Below, one piece after another: positions 17,449 to 26,182 of a DNA stretch of 64,000 nucleotides. The notes below the pieces were generated by a model. It was not told the DNA's origin and searched no databases. It saw only the letters and a list, made by a program, of their open reading frames with translations. Source of the DNA: Chloroflexus sp034434295 (GTDB taxonomy: Bacteria; Chloroflexota; Chloroflexia; Chloroflexales; Chloroflexaceae); the NCBI RefSeq assembly GCF_034434295.1, contig NZ_DAOTZQ010000084.1, positions 14,322 through 78,321 on the forward strand, in the 5' to 3' direction. Every line of letters begins with the position of its first letter. The first letter of the stretch is position 1. The position numbers and the translations under genes are program-made.

Positions 17449-18429
17449 ATGTTCAATTCGATGGCCGATGTGCGTGACTTATTGGGGCGACAGAACTATA
17501 TCGCCTCTGACGAGATCAGTACCGCGATTTTTCTTGCCGAGCGCTTGGGGAAGCCGTTGCTGGCCGAAGGCCCCGCCGGCGTTGGCAAGACTGAGCTGGC
17601 GAAGGCATGGGCTGGGGCGCAGGGGCGAGAGCTGATCCGTCTCCAGTGCTACGAAGGGCTTGATGAGACAAAAGCGCTGTACGAGTGGGAATACGCCAAG
17701 CAACTTCTCTACACCCAACTGCTGCGCGAAAAACTGTCTGATCTGCTTGGTGATGCGCAAAGCCTGCGCGAAGCTGCTGATCGACTCGCTTCGCAAGAGG
17801 ATGTTTTCTTTTCGGAACGATTTCTGTTACCGCGCCCGTTGTTACGCGCCATTATGAGCGATCAGCCGGTCGTCTTGTTGATCGATGAGATTGATCGCGC
17901 TGATGCCGAGTTTGAGGCGTTTCTGCTCGAAGTTCTCAGCGATTTTCAGGTGTCGGTACCAGAGCTGGGCACGCTGAAGGCGAAGCATGTGCCAACCGTC
18001 ATCCTCACTTCAAATAACACACGCGAATTGAGTGAAGCACTCAAGCGTCGCTGTCTTTACATTCATATTGACTACCCTGACCTCGAAGCCGAGTTGCGGG
18101 TTGTGCAGTTGAAGGTGCCCGGTCTGGCGCCCAGGCTGGCGCGCGAGGCCGTCGCCCTTGTGCAGCGCCTGCGCACACTCGACCTCAAGAAGCACCCCAG
18201 TGTATCCGAAACGCTTGATTGGGCACGGGCATTGGTTGAGTTGAATGCCCGTCAGCTCGATAAAGCAACGCTCGATACCACCCTGAACGTGCTGCTCAAA
18301 TACGAGAGCGATTTGCAGCGAGCACGTCGCTTGTTGCAGCAGGGAGATCGGCCCGACCGTCCTGATCGTCCTGACCGCCCTGATCGCCCACGCGGTGGGT
18401 ATCGTGGTAATGATTGGACAAATAACTAG
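17449..18429 (+). CDS. MoxR-family AAA+ ATPase
   Basis: 326 residues. Walker A GPAGVGKT (41-48), Walker B LLIDEIDRAD (about 143-152), and the sensor-1 region ILTSNNTRELSEALKRRC mark a MoxR chaperone-like ATPase. It is followed 10 nt later by a VWA protein, the classic pair in which MoxR remodels or loads cofactors through the VWA partner. AAAGG before ATG 17449 favours this start over GTG 17419. The tail has a tandem Arg-Pro-Asp repeat (from 9-bp DNA repeats) ending in a Gly-rich stretch. Confidence 0.9.
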   Translation: MFNSMADVRDLLGRQNYIASDEISTAIFLAERLGKPLLAEGPAGVGKTELAKAWAGAQGRELIRLQCYEGLDETKALYEWEYAKQLLYTQLLREKLSDLLGDAQSLREAADRLASQEDVFFSERFLLPRPLLRAIMSDQPVVLLIDEIDRADAEFEAFLLEVLSDFQVSVPELGTLKAKHVPTVILTSNNTRELSEALKRRCLYIHIDYPDLEAELRVVQLKVPGLAPRLAREAVALVQRLRTLDLKKHPSVSETLDWARALVELNARQLDKATLDTTLNVLLKYESDLQRARRLLQQGDRPDRPDRPDRPDRPRGGYRGNDWTNN

Positions 18430-18439
18430 CGGAGTAGCT

Positions 18440-19870
18440 ATGGATCGACGTATTACTGAGTTCATTGCCGGTCTCCGAGCTGCTGGCGTGCGAATTAGTG
18501 TTGCTGAGTCTGCCGATGCGTTACGAGCGATTGAACAGGCCGGTATTGCCGATCGCAATATTTTCCGGTTGGCGTTGCAGACAGCGCTGATTAAAGAGCG
18601 GCAGGATCAGACGATCTTCAACGAACTGTTCCCGCTCTATTTTGGCAAAGACGCTCCGCCTGCGATGCAACCGGCTGGTGGTGGTCAGCTTTCACCTTCC
18701 GAACTGCAACAACTGATGCAGCAGTTACAGCAACTCCTCTCCCAACTGCCTCCTGGCCCGCTCCGTCAGCTCTTCCAGAGTATGGTGAGCGGTCAGCCAC
18801 TCAGTAATCAACAGATTCGGTCGATGCTGGCGAATGTCTCACCGCCACATATGACCAATCCACGCTATCGTGACTGGATGGCGCACCAGGCGATGCGTGA
18901 GTTGCAGATGCAGCGGTTGCAGCAGGCGCTCCGTCAGCTTCTTGCCCAGCTCCGCGAGCAAGGGATGCGGGAAGAGGCGTTGCAGGCCATCGAACAGGCC
19001 GCACGGGCTAACCTGCAAGCGCTGGAGCAGCAGATCGGCCAGCAGGTGGCGCAGCAGATGCAGGAACAGGCGCAAGGTCAGGGGCCACGCCAGGGCCAGG
19101 GACGCCCCAGCGAGCGTGAGTTACTCGACCTGCCGTTGGAACGGCTCGATGAGAGCCTGCTCCCGGAGATGCGAACGCTGGTACGAAAACTGGCCGCCCG
19201 TTTGCGTACACGGCTGGCGCTGCGTCAGCGTCGTGGCAAGACCGGTACCCTCGATGCCAAGGCGACGATCCGCACTAATCAGCGGTTTGGTGGCGTGCCG
19301 ATGCTGATCCGTCATCGCAAACGGCATCTCAAACCAAAACTGGTGATCTTGTGTGATCGTAGCGTCAGTACGCAACACGTCATGTCGTGTATGTTGCTGA
19401 TGATCTATGCCCTGCACGATCAGGTCAGTCGTGCCCGTTCGTTTGCATTTATTGACCGCCTGTACGATATGTCGCACTACTTTGCCGAATCACGCCCAGA
19501 GCAGGCGATTACTCAGGTATTGGCTGAGATTCGGCCGACGCGCAGCTACAGTACCGATCTCGGTCATGCGCTGGCTGAATTCTGTCGTGATCAGCTTCAC
19601 CTGGTTGACCGGCGAACAACGGTGATTGTCCTTGGTGATGGACGCAACAACGACAATGATCCCAACCTGCCGGCGTTCGAGCAGATTCGGCGGCGAGCGC
19701 GGCGGATTGTCTGGTTTGCCACTGAAGAGCGCTGGAAATGGGGAGTCTACGATCCCGGCTCGCTGAGCAGCGACATCTACAAATACGCACCGATGTGTGA
19801 TGCGATGCACGAGGTGACGACTCTGCGTCAGTTGGCGAACGCGATTGATCGCCTGTTCTTACACCCGTAG
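18440..19870 (+). CDS. VWA-domain protein, CoxE-like (MoxR partner)
   Basis: 476 residues. The N-terminal helical part contains a Gln-rich stretch (QQLMQQLQQLLSQLPPG). The C-terminal VWA domain has the MIDAS motif DRSVS starting at Asp306, plus a later VLGDGRNN loop. CoxE-like proteins work with a MoxR ATPase in metal-cofactor maturation or stress response; no CO dehydrogenase genes are nearby, so the target is unknown. The start at 18440 has GGAG 6 nt upstream. Confidence 0.85.
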   Translation: MDRRITEFIAGLRAAGVRISVAESADALRAIEQAGIADRNIFRLALQTALIKERQDQTIFNELFPLYFGKDAPPAMQPAGGGQLSPSELQQLMQQLQQLLSQLPPGPLRQLFQSMVSGQPLSNQQIRSMLANVSPPHMTNPRYRDWMAHQAMRELQMQRLQQALRQLLAQLREQGMREEALQAIEQAARANLQALEQQIGQQVAQQMQEQAQGQGPRQGQGRPSERELLDLPLERLDESLLPEMRTLVRKLAARLRTRLALRQRRGKTGTLDAKATIRTNQRFGGVPMLIRHRKRHLKPKLVILCDRSVSTQHVMSCMLLMIYALHDQVSRARSFAFIDRLYDMSHYFAESRPEQAITQVLAEIRPTRSYSTDLGHALAEFCRDQLHLVDRRTTVIVLGDGRNNDNDPNLPAFEQIRRRARRIVWFATEERWKWGVYDPGSLSSDIYKYAPMCDAMHEVTTLRQLANAIDRLFLHP

Positions 19871-19910
19871 ATGCGTCGTTAGCTGTAAATATACGTGTAG
19901 CTGCATGTGG

Positions 19911-19935
19911 AGTGCGGAAGCCACGCTTCCGCATA
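19911..19935. terminator. Hairpin after the VWA gene
   Basis: TGCGGAAGC and GCTTCCGCA pair perfectly across CAC. The flanks (TGGAGTGCGGAAGCCACGC) show it to be a variant of the central palindrome of the family-1 elements, here present alone. Confidence 0.5.
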
Positions 19936-20107
19936 GTTTGTCTTCTGCCGATCAGTGTCTGATAAATGCCAGGTCGTCCGTCGCTACTACTGCCAGATAT
20001 CTTGCGAGATGTTCAACCGGTACGCCTGACATCCGATATAAAGTGGAATAGACTGAAACCTGTACTTACCACTAGAAGTTATTGCACTGCGGAATGATCA
20101 ATCCTGT

Positions 20108-20704
20108 TCACGATGTTTTCGGCGTCCATCCCCGGCGCAACAGTGGCCATGCCTGCCAGAGGTATTCGATCCCTGAACCGACAGTCCAGATCAATGCCAG
20201 CCCCATAACAACTGGCCACAAGTTCAGTAGCAGGACAAGACTGCCACTGAACATGACCCCGAGAAAGCCTCCGTTCCCGGCATGGGCAGCCAGTAATCGC
20301 CAGATCAACGCCACGACCGTGATCACCAGCTTCTGCTTCCCAAAGCGACGGGCTGAGATCACAATCCCTTCGGCAGCGGCAAATGAGCGGAGACCGGAAA
20401 CAACAAACTCGCGGATAATGATAGTGAGTGCGATCCAGGCTGGAATCAGGCCGGTTTCAATCATTGGGATGAGAACACCGGCAACGAAAATCTTATCACT
20501 AATCGTATCGATAAAAACACCGAGTGGTGAGACAACCTTCAGATGGCGGGCCAGGCGACCATCGGCCATGTCACTCAAAGCCATCAGCAACAGCAGAATG
20601 GCTGCGCCCAGATAGGCGGTCGGTGAGGCAAGCAGTACCATCCAGGCCAGGATAGGTGTCGCGAGAATACGGAAGAGACCTAGCAGATTTGGAAGCTGAC
20701 GCAT
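20108..20704 (-). CDS. pgsA: CDP-diacylglycerol-glycerol-3-phosphate 3-phosphatidyltransferase
   Basis: 198 residues, several membrane helices. The CDP-alcohol phosphotransferase motif DGxxAR(8x)GxxxDxxxD is complete: ADGRLARHLKVVSPLGVFID followed by TISD. This enzyme makes phosphatidylglycerol phosphate from CDP-diacylglycerol. The start MRQLPNLLGLFRI is standard for PgsA. A reverse-strand TATAAT lies at 20747-20742, about 40 nt upstream. It is divergent from the signalling operon at 20990. Confidence 0.93.
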   Translation of the reverse strand: MRQLPNLLGLFRILATPILAWMVLLASPTAYLGAAILLLLMALSDMADGRLARHLKVVSPLGVFIDTISDKIFVAGVLIPMIETGLIPAWIALTIIIREFVVSGLRSFAAAEGIVISARRFGKQKLVITVVALIWRLLAAHAGNGGFLGVMFSGSLVLLLNLWPVVMGLALIWTVGSGIEYLWQAWPLLRRGWTPKTS

Positions 20705-20796
20705 GGTAATTTCTCGGTTCTAAGCCTGCTCTGCACCCTCGATTATAGCACAAACTGTTCCTGTTTACTTGACATAAGTAGTGTTTATTCCAGTAG

Positions 20797-20824
20797 TTGT
20801 GTCTGCTACCTGCCATGGTATAAT
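20797..20824 (+). promoter_or_regulatory. Possible promoter for the signalling operon
   Basis: TTGTGT (20797-20802) and TATAAT (20819-20824) are separated by 16 bp, about 165 bp upstream of the first gene of the 21-28 kb operon. A perfect TTGACA at 20769 is too far from this -10 to pair with it. Confidence 0.4.
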
Positions 20825-20989
20825 TCAGACTAACCCTCTGATCGGAATAGTCGTAGTACAAATAGACAGGTCACTTATCACAATTCAGGCAGCTTGTTGC
20901 GAAAGACAGGTATTTGCGCTTAATGTCGCCGGGTTCATGGCATACTGGCAAACTTTACTTGAGCGTATCTGGTTCCTGTACACATTGAT

Positions 20990-22927
20990 ATGGTAGCAAT
21001 TCTCGAACGAATCAATGAACTTCTCTTCGCTGCGGTATTGATTGTGAGCTTTTCGCTGCTGGCGTATATTGTGTTGCAAAACTGGCGCAGCGATATTGTT
21101 AGATCATTAGGTGTGTTGCTAGCGGGGGTCATTATTGCCTACAGCGGTGATCTCTTGCTGGCTCGCGCTCAGCGTCCGGCCACGATTGAATTTCTGGGTC
21201 GTGCTCAGTGGTTAGGTATTGTGTTGGTACCGGCAGGGTATATCCATTTTGCGAATGCCTTGCTGGCCTTTGGCAGTGCCCATACGATTGCCCAACGCTG
21301 GCGTAGAAGTGTCTATGCTGCGTACATCGGCAGTCTGGCCATCTTTTTGCTGGTTGTCCTCGGTACAAATCTGGTCGTCTACACCGGTTCGCCGAGTGGG
21401 CCAGTGGCACGCTTCAATGCTGGCCCCCTCTTTTGGTTTTACGTCCTCTTTTTCGGTCTGGCCATAGCCTCGGCCCTGATTGCGATTCTGATTGTCCGTC
21501 GCTCGGTGCTGACACCTGCTCAACGCCGACGTTTGAGTTATCTGGGGGCAACCTTCGCCGCGCCAGGGATTGGTGTCTTTCCGTTTCTGCTGATAGCTTC
21601 ACCGAATGTGATACCGCTCACCCTGATTCTGGCGCTACAGGCGGTTGCCAGTCTGATTGTGATCGTAATGCTCACCGTCATGACCTATTCGGTAGCGTTT
21701 CAAGGCATGCTGATCCCGGAGCGATTGATTAAACAGGATTTTGTGCGGTGGTGGTTGTATGGCCCGTTTGTTGGTATCACTACCATCCTGTTTATTCAAG
21801 CGGTACCGATTATTGCGCAGTATTTGGGATTGCCACCAGAGACGCTGATCACCTTCGGTGTGATGGTGATGACGGTGTTGATGCCGATCTTTGTGACGCA
21901 GGCGAAACCCTATCTCGATGCGCTAATCTATCGCCAGGATCATTCAGAGATCGATTATCTGCGCAATTTGCCTCGCAACATGTTCACCCGTGCCGATCTA
22001 CGGGCTTTGCTGGAGAATTCGCTAGTTGCGATCTGTAGTGCATTGCACGTCAAAACTGGTTTTATAGTTGCACCGGGTGAAGATGGCTTTAGCGTTAAAG
22101 CGGTATGGGGATCGCGCCGTGATGTTCGACGGTTTGTTACCGAGCATCCGGTGATGTCCATCATCCCACAGTTGGAGTCCATGCCGTATGACGCTGCTGC
22201 AAGTCTGGATAGCGGTTCGTTTGTGGTGATCGATGATTTTTGCCTGTTCCCACTGCGGAGTCCCGATGGCATTTTTCTCGGCGCAATTGGGCTGGAAGCG
22301 ACGCTCGATCAATTGCGCCGTAATGGCGGTATGTCTACCGATATGCGTCGTATGGTGACTGGCCTGGCTCATCAGATCGAGCTGGCACTGACGACTGCGC
22401 AAATGCAACGACAGATTTTCGATGCCTTGCGAGAACTGGCCCCAGAGATGCAATCGTTGCAGCAATTGAGTTCCCGTCTGGAACAGGCAACCCCGCTAAC
22501 GTTAAGTAATCTCGATGATGATATTGTCTTGCATCCAGATTTTCCGCAGTTGGTAAAGGATGCGCTTACCCAGTTGTGGGGTGGGCCAAAGCTGGCCGAA
22601 AGTCCACTCCTCGGTCTGCGCAGCGTGCGGCGGATTCTCGCCGAACAGGGTGGCAGCCCGACACGAGCATTACAGGCTGTGTTACGGCAGGCAATCGCTA
22701 ATTTGCGTCCTGATGAACAAATTGATCCGTCAGCCCAGGAATGGTTGTTGTACAATTTGTTAGAAGGACGTTTCCTGCGCCGGCAAACGGTTCGTGATGT
22801 TGCTCATCGGTTGGCCATGAGTGAGTCTGATTTTTACCGCAAGCAGCGCATAGCAATTGAAGAGGTTGCCCGCCAGATAGTTTTAATGGAAGAGCATGAG
22901 TACGAAAATTCTTCTGGTCGAAGATGA
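20990..22927 (+). CDS. Multi-helix membrane sensor with GAF-like and C-terminal HTH-like region
   Basis: 645 residues. The first 300 contain eight or nine hydrophobic helices (for example LFAAVLIVSFSLLAYIVLQN and LFWFYVLFFGLAIASALIAI), as in 7TM-type histidine kinase sensor modules. Residues about 340-470 resemble a GAF domain. No H-box or ATPase motif follows; instead the C-terminus (VRDVAHRLAMSESDFYRKQR) looks like a helix-turn-helix, so it may bind DNA or act as a scaffold. It overlaps the next gene by 32 nt, suggesting coupling to the receiver protein. No convincing ribosome site precedes ATG 20990. Confidence 0.7.
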   Translation: MVAILERINELLFAAVLIVSFSLLAYIVLQNWRSDIVRSLGVLLAGVIIAYSGDLLLARAQRPATIEFLGRAQWLGIVLVPAGYIHFANALLAFGSAHTIAQRWRRSVYAAYIGSLAIFLLVVLGTNLVVYTGSPSGPVARFNAGPLFWFYVLFFGLAIASALIAILIVRRSVLTPAQRRRLSYLGATFAAPGIGVFPFLLIASPNVIPLTLILALQAVASLIVIVMLTVMTYSVAFQGMLIPERLIKQDFVRWWLYGPFVGITTILFIQAVPIIAQYLGLPPETLITFGVMVMTVLMPIFVTQAKPYLDALIYRQDHSEIDYLRNLPRNMFTRADLRALLENSLVAICSALHVKTGFIVAPGEDGFSVKAVWGSRRDVRRFVTEHPVMSIIPQLESMPYDAAASLDSGSFVVIDDFCLFPLRSPDGIFLGAIGLEATLDQLRRNGGMSTDMRRMVTGLAHQIELALTTAQMQRQIFDALRELAPEMQSLQQLSSRLEQATPLTLSNLDDDIVLHPDFPQLVKDALTQLWGGPKLAESPLLGLRSVRRILAEQGGSPTRALQAVLRQAIANLRPDEQIDPSAQEWLLYNLLEGRFLRRQTVRDVAHRLAMSESDFYRKQRIAIEEVARQIVLMEEHEYENSSGRR

Positions 22928-23273
22928 GACTGATTTGCAAGTCATCACCCGTATGGCGCTGGAAGACGCCCACTATACGGTAGCAGTCGCCAGTAATGGA
23001 CTTGAAGCCCTTGCCATTCTTGATCGCGAGTCGTTTGACCTTTTGTTGATTGACCTGTTAATGCCAAAGATGGATGGCCTTGAGTTATGCCAGCATTTGC
23101 GTCAGCATCCGGTCTGGCAACATATTCCTGTACTGTTGCTTACGGCTAACCCCAAGGCACATCTGGCAAACCATGAGTTTCATCCGGCTGTACGGGGCTG
23201 GGTCGAAAAGCCATTTAATGTCTTTGAACTGGTCGATTACATTCAGTCTATTTTGAACGATGCGCAGACGTAG
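22896..23273 (+). CDS. Single-domain response regulator
   Basis: 125 residues, CheY-like only. The acidic pair is in VEDET, the phosphoacceptor is Asp53 (LLIDLLMPKMDG), and the conserved Thr and Lys are in LLLTANP and WVEKPFN. Its start lies inside the end of the membrane sensor gene, and the hybrid kinase gene starts 20 nt later, so it is probably a phosphate shuttle in this operon. Confidence 0.92.
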   Translation: MSTKILLVEDETDLQVITRMALEDAHYTVAVASNGLEALAILDRESFDLLLIDLLMPKMDGLELCQHLRQHPVWQHIPVLLLTANPKAHLANHEFHPAVRGWVEKPFNVFELVDYIQSILNDAQT

Positions 23274-23293
23274 GGTGTGCCATAGACAGGAAG

Positions 23294-26182
23294 GTGGCAG
23301 GGCATATCGTGCAAGTGTCTGAGCGATCGGTGTTACTGGCTATCTTGTGCCGGCAAATGTATCGTGCCACGTCGCACGATACGGTGTGGCAGGTGCTGCT
23401 CGACGGCGCACGCAGTGTGGCAGCAGCCGATATGGCAGTCATTTATCAGTTAGACCCTGAAGCTGATCTGCTTCAGCGATTTGTGGATCGTGGGACGACG
23501 GTCTTCCCGGATTACATTACGGTTCCGAACTATCTGCTACACGATTTACGCCTTTTGCGTCAGCCGATCAGATTTATTCCGGGTCAGCAATCGACGCCCC
23601 TGGCGCTGGCATTTACCTCTGCAATCTGGCCTGATCACCCACCGCATGAAGTGGTGATCCTGCCGCTCATCGAGCAGGGGCGGTTGGCAGCAGTGTGCGT
23701 ATGCGGCTGGTTGTCGTCGGTTTCTGATGAGGAGATCAGCGCATTGCAGTTTCTCGTTGATGATGCTACCTATGCACGGGCAATGCTGGCCTCCACCGAT
23801 AGGAGACAATCCGATGAAGGAGTAATCTCCGACGCGATCACCAATCTGACCCTGCTCTACACCCATACGTTCGATCAATTGATTGAAGCAGCGCTAGAGC
23901 AGTTAGTGGTGATCGGCGAAGCCGCAGCGGGTGCGCTTTATTTGTATGATGATGAGACGCAATCGTTGCGCTTGCAAAGTGTCAAAGTCAATGCTCTTGC
24001 TACGGCCTTTGCGCCTACGCTGCGTCAGTTGTGGCAAAACGATCTGGGGCGTCATTGCCAGGTACTGGCCGAATCGCTGCTTGAGTCGAGTAACGAAGTC
24101 GTTTACCTGGTTGCCGATCCATCATCGTCACACGATATTGCTCCTTTACACAGATTTCTTTGTGAGCACGCTATTGATGGCATTCTGTCGTTGACCATTG
24201 TCGCCGGAGGCTGGCAGGCCGGCGTTGTGCAGTTAGTGCCATGGCCAGGGAATGGTTTCAGTGAACAGCAATGGCAATGGTTGCGGTCGTTGGTCAGACA
24301 GATCGGTGTGGCAATTGAGCATTCGCGCTTGTTTGAACGTCTACGGGCTGAACTGGATCACGCGCAGGCAGTAGTTGAAACAACGAATGATGGTATTGTG
24401 TTGATCAATGCCCGGCGCCGGGTGGTGATGGTTAATCGCCGCGCCTGCTATTTCTTCGGTGTTGCCGAGCACGATCTGAAAGGTCGGCCATATGACGATC
24501 TGTTGCAGATCTTCAACCGGGTCTTCGCCCATCCTGCCCGTCTGGGATTGTGGCTTGGACAACTGCTCGGTTCAGAAACCGACCGGGCGAATGAAGAGTT
24601 TCAAGTGGTCTGGCCACAGGCGCGCCGTTTGCAGTGTTTCTCGGCCCCGGTTGTTGATCGCCGTGAGCAGTACCTGGGCCGTATCCTGATCTTTCGCGAT
24701 GTGACTCGTGAGCGTGAAGTGGAACAGATGAAAAATGAGTTTGTTTCCATGGTCTCCCACGAACTACGCACACCGCTCGCCAGTACTCAGGGTGCGCTCC
24801 AGTTGTTGCTGGGTGATAATGAACGAGGTAAACCCGGTCTGATCCGTGATATATCGAGTGTCGAGCGTGATTTGCTACAACGGGCACTTACCAATACGAA
24901 CCGGCTGTTGCGATTGGTAAATGATATTCTGGATATTGCCAAAATTGAACGGGGGCAATTACAATTACAGCGCCGTCCCGTCACTCCCGAAGAGATCTGT
25001 CGGAACGCAATTGATGACCTGGCCAGTTTTGCCCGTCAGCAGCAGGTGACAATTTCACTCGACGTGCCGCCAAATCTCCCGTTGGTGGATGTTGATCGCG
25101 ACCGGATCGTGCAGGTGTTGGTGAACCTGCTCTCAAATGCGATCAAATTTTCGCCGGCAGAACACCAGGTTGTTGTGAGCGTTACCCACGAGCAGGGTAT
25201 GGTGCGCTTCAGTGTGCGTGACTGGGGACCGGGTATTTCGCGAGTTGATCAACGTAAATTGTTTCAGAAGTTCCAGCAGCTTGATCAGTCGAAGAGTAAT
25301 GTCAGGGGTGGCTCTGGCCTTGGTCTGGCTATCTCGAAGCAACTGGTTGAGTTGCACGGTGGTCGCATCTGGGTGGATAGCGATGTTGGTTTGGGCAGTA
25401 CGTTCAGCTTTACGGTACCGCTGGCAGCGGTACAGCGGATTGCCAGTGCCGATCAGCGTCCACTCATCCTGATCGGTACTGATGGTCATCCCTTAACAGA
25501 TGCGCTGCATACCAGCCTGATGACTACATCTGATTGGGAAGTTGTTTTGACGCCGATTGCCGATCTGCAAACGATGTTGCCGGCACGTCAGCCAGCAGTG
25601 ACCGTTCTGCTGCATCCTGTTAGTGTTGAGGAGGTGATTGGACGACTACGTGCTCTTGCCCTCTACCAGTTGACTTCAATTATTGTTGTTAGTGATGAAT
25701 CGGCAGTTAAACTACCTAAAGACATTGTTGTCTTTCCAGGAACGGTTTCTGTAGATCAGCTTGTAGCAGAAATACGTTATCAAACGACCAAGAATAAACC
25801 ACTCATTATGGTTGTGGATGATGATCCGAATGTGCGTCCAGTATTAACGCGCCTTATCCAGCGCCATGGGATGCGTGTGCTGGCTGTGGGTGATGGTGAA
25901 GAGGCATTGGCCATCGTGCAACACGTTCGCCCACAAGCTATTTTGTTAGATTTGCGCATGCCCGGCCTGGATGGTTTTGAAGTGTTGCGCCGGTTGCAGG
26001 CCGATCAGGCGACAGCCTCGATTCCCGTAGTGGTATTGACGGCCAACGATCTGGCGCCTGATGCACCTTCCCAGGCATTTGCGCTCGGTGCACGTGGTTT
26101 TCTCGAGAAGCCAGTCTCGGCTGAACGACTGATTGCCATGTTGACCTCCGTCATTCCAGCAGATGAGGGCAGTCATGAGTAA
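23294..26182 (+). CDS. Soluble GAF-GAF-PAS hybrid histidine kinase with receiver domains
   Basis: 962 residues and no membrane helices. Order: two GAF-like domains (about 15-170 and 195-345), a PAS domain (from 359, VVETTNDGIVLINARRRVV), HisKA with His489 in VSHELRTP, HATPase_c (N-box LLSNAIKF about 612, GSGLGLAIS about 673), a degenerate receiver-like segment (about 730-830), and a C-terminal receiver with Asp886 (AILLDLRMPGLDG). It can autophosphorylate and relay internally. GTG 23294 is the longest plausible start; GTG 23309 is an alternative. It overlaps the next gene by 8 nt. Confidence 0.9.
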   Translation: MAGHIVQVSERSVLLAILCRQMYRATSHDTVWQVLLDGARSVAAADMAVIYQLDPEADLLQRFVDRGTTVFPDYITVPNYLLHDLRLLRQPIRFIPGQQSTPLALAFTSAIWPDHPPHEVVILPLIEQGRLAAVCVCGWLSSVSDEEISALQFLVDDATYARAMLASTDRRQSDEGVISDAITNLTLLYTHTFDQLIEAALEQLVVIGEAAAGALYLYDDETQSLRLQSVKVNALATAFAPTLRQLWQNDLGRHCQVLAESLLESSNEVVYLVADPSSSHDIAPLHRFLCEHAIDGILSLTIVAGGWQAGVVQLVPWPGNGFSEQQWQWLRSLVRQIGVAIEHSRLFERLRAELDHAQAVVETTNDGIVLINARRRVVMVNRRACYFFGVAEHDLKGRPYDDLLQIFNRVFAHPARLGLWLGQLLGSETDRANEEFQVVWPQARRLQCFSAPVVDRREQYLGRILIFRDVTREREVEQMKNEFVSMVSHELRTPLASTQGALQLLLGDNERGKPGLIRDISSVERDLLQRALTNTNRLLRLVNDILDIAKIERGQLQLQRRPVTPEEICRNAIDDLASFARQQQVTISLDVPPNLPLVDVDRDRIVQVLVNLLSNAIKFSPAEHQVVVSVTHEQGMVRFSVRDWGPGISRVDQRKLFQKFQQLDQSKSNVRGGSGLGLAISKQLVELHGGRIWVDSDVGLGSTFSFTVPLAAVQRIASADQRPLILIGTDGHPLTDALHTSLMTTSDWEVVLTPIADLQTMLPARQPAVTVLLHPVSVEEVIGRLRALALYQLTSIIVVSDESAVKLPKDIVVFPGTVSVDQLVAEIRYQTTKNKPLIMVVDDDPNVRPVLTRLIQRHGMRVLAVGDGEEALAIVQHVRPQAILLDLRMPGLDGFEVLRRLQADQATASIPVVVLTANDLAPDAPSQAFALGARGFLEKPVSAERLIAMLTSVIPADEGSHE

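Noticed and set aside
20769..20774. Perfect TTGACA as the -35 of the signalling operon
   Set aside because: No -10 hexamer is found 16-18 bp downstream; the TATAAT at 20819 is 44 bp away.
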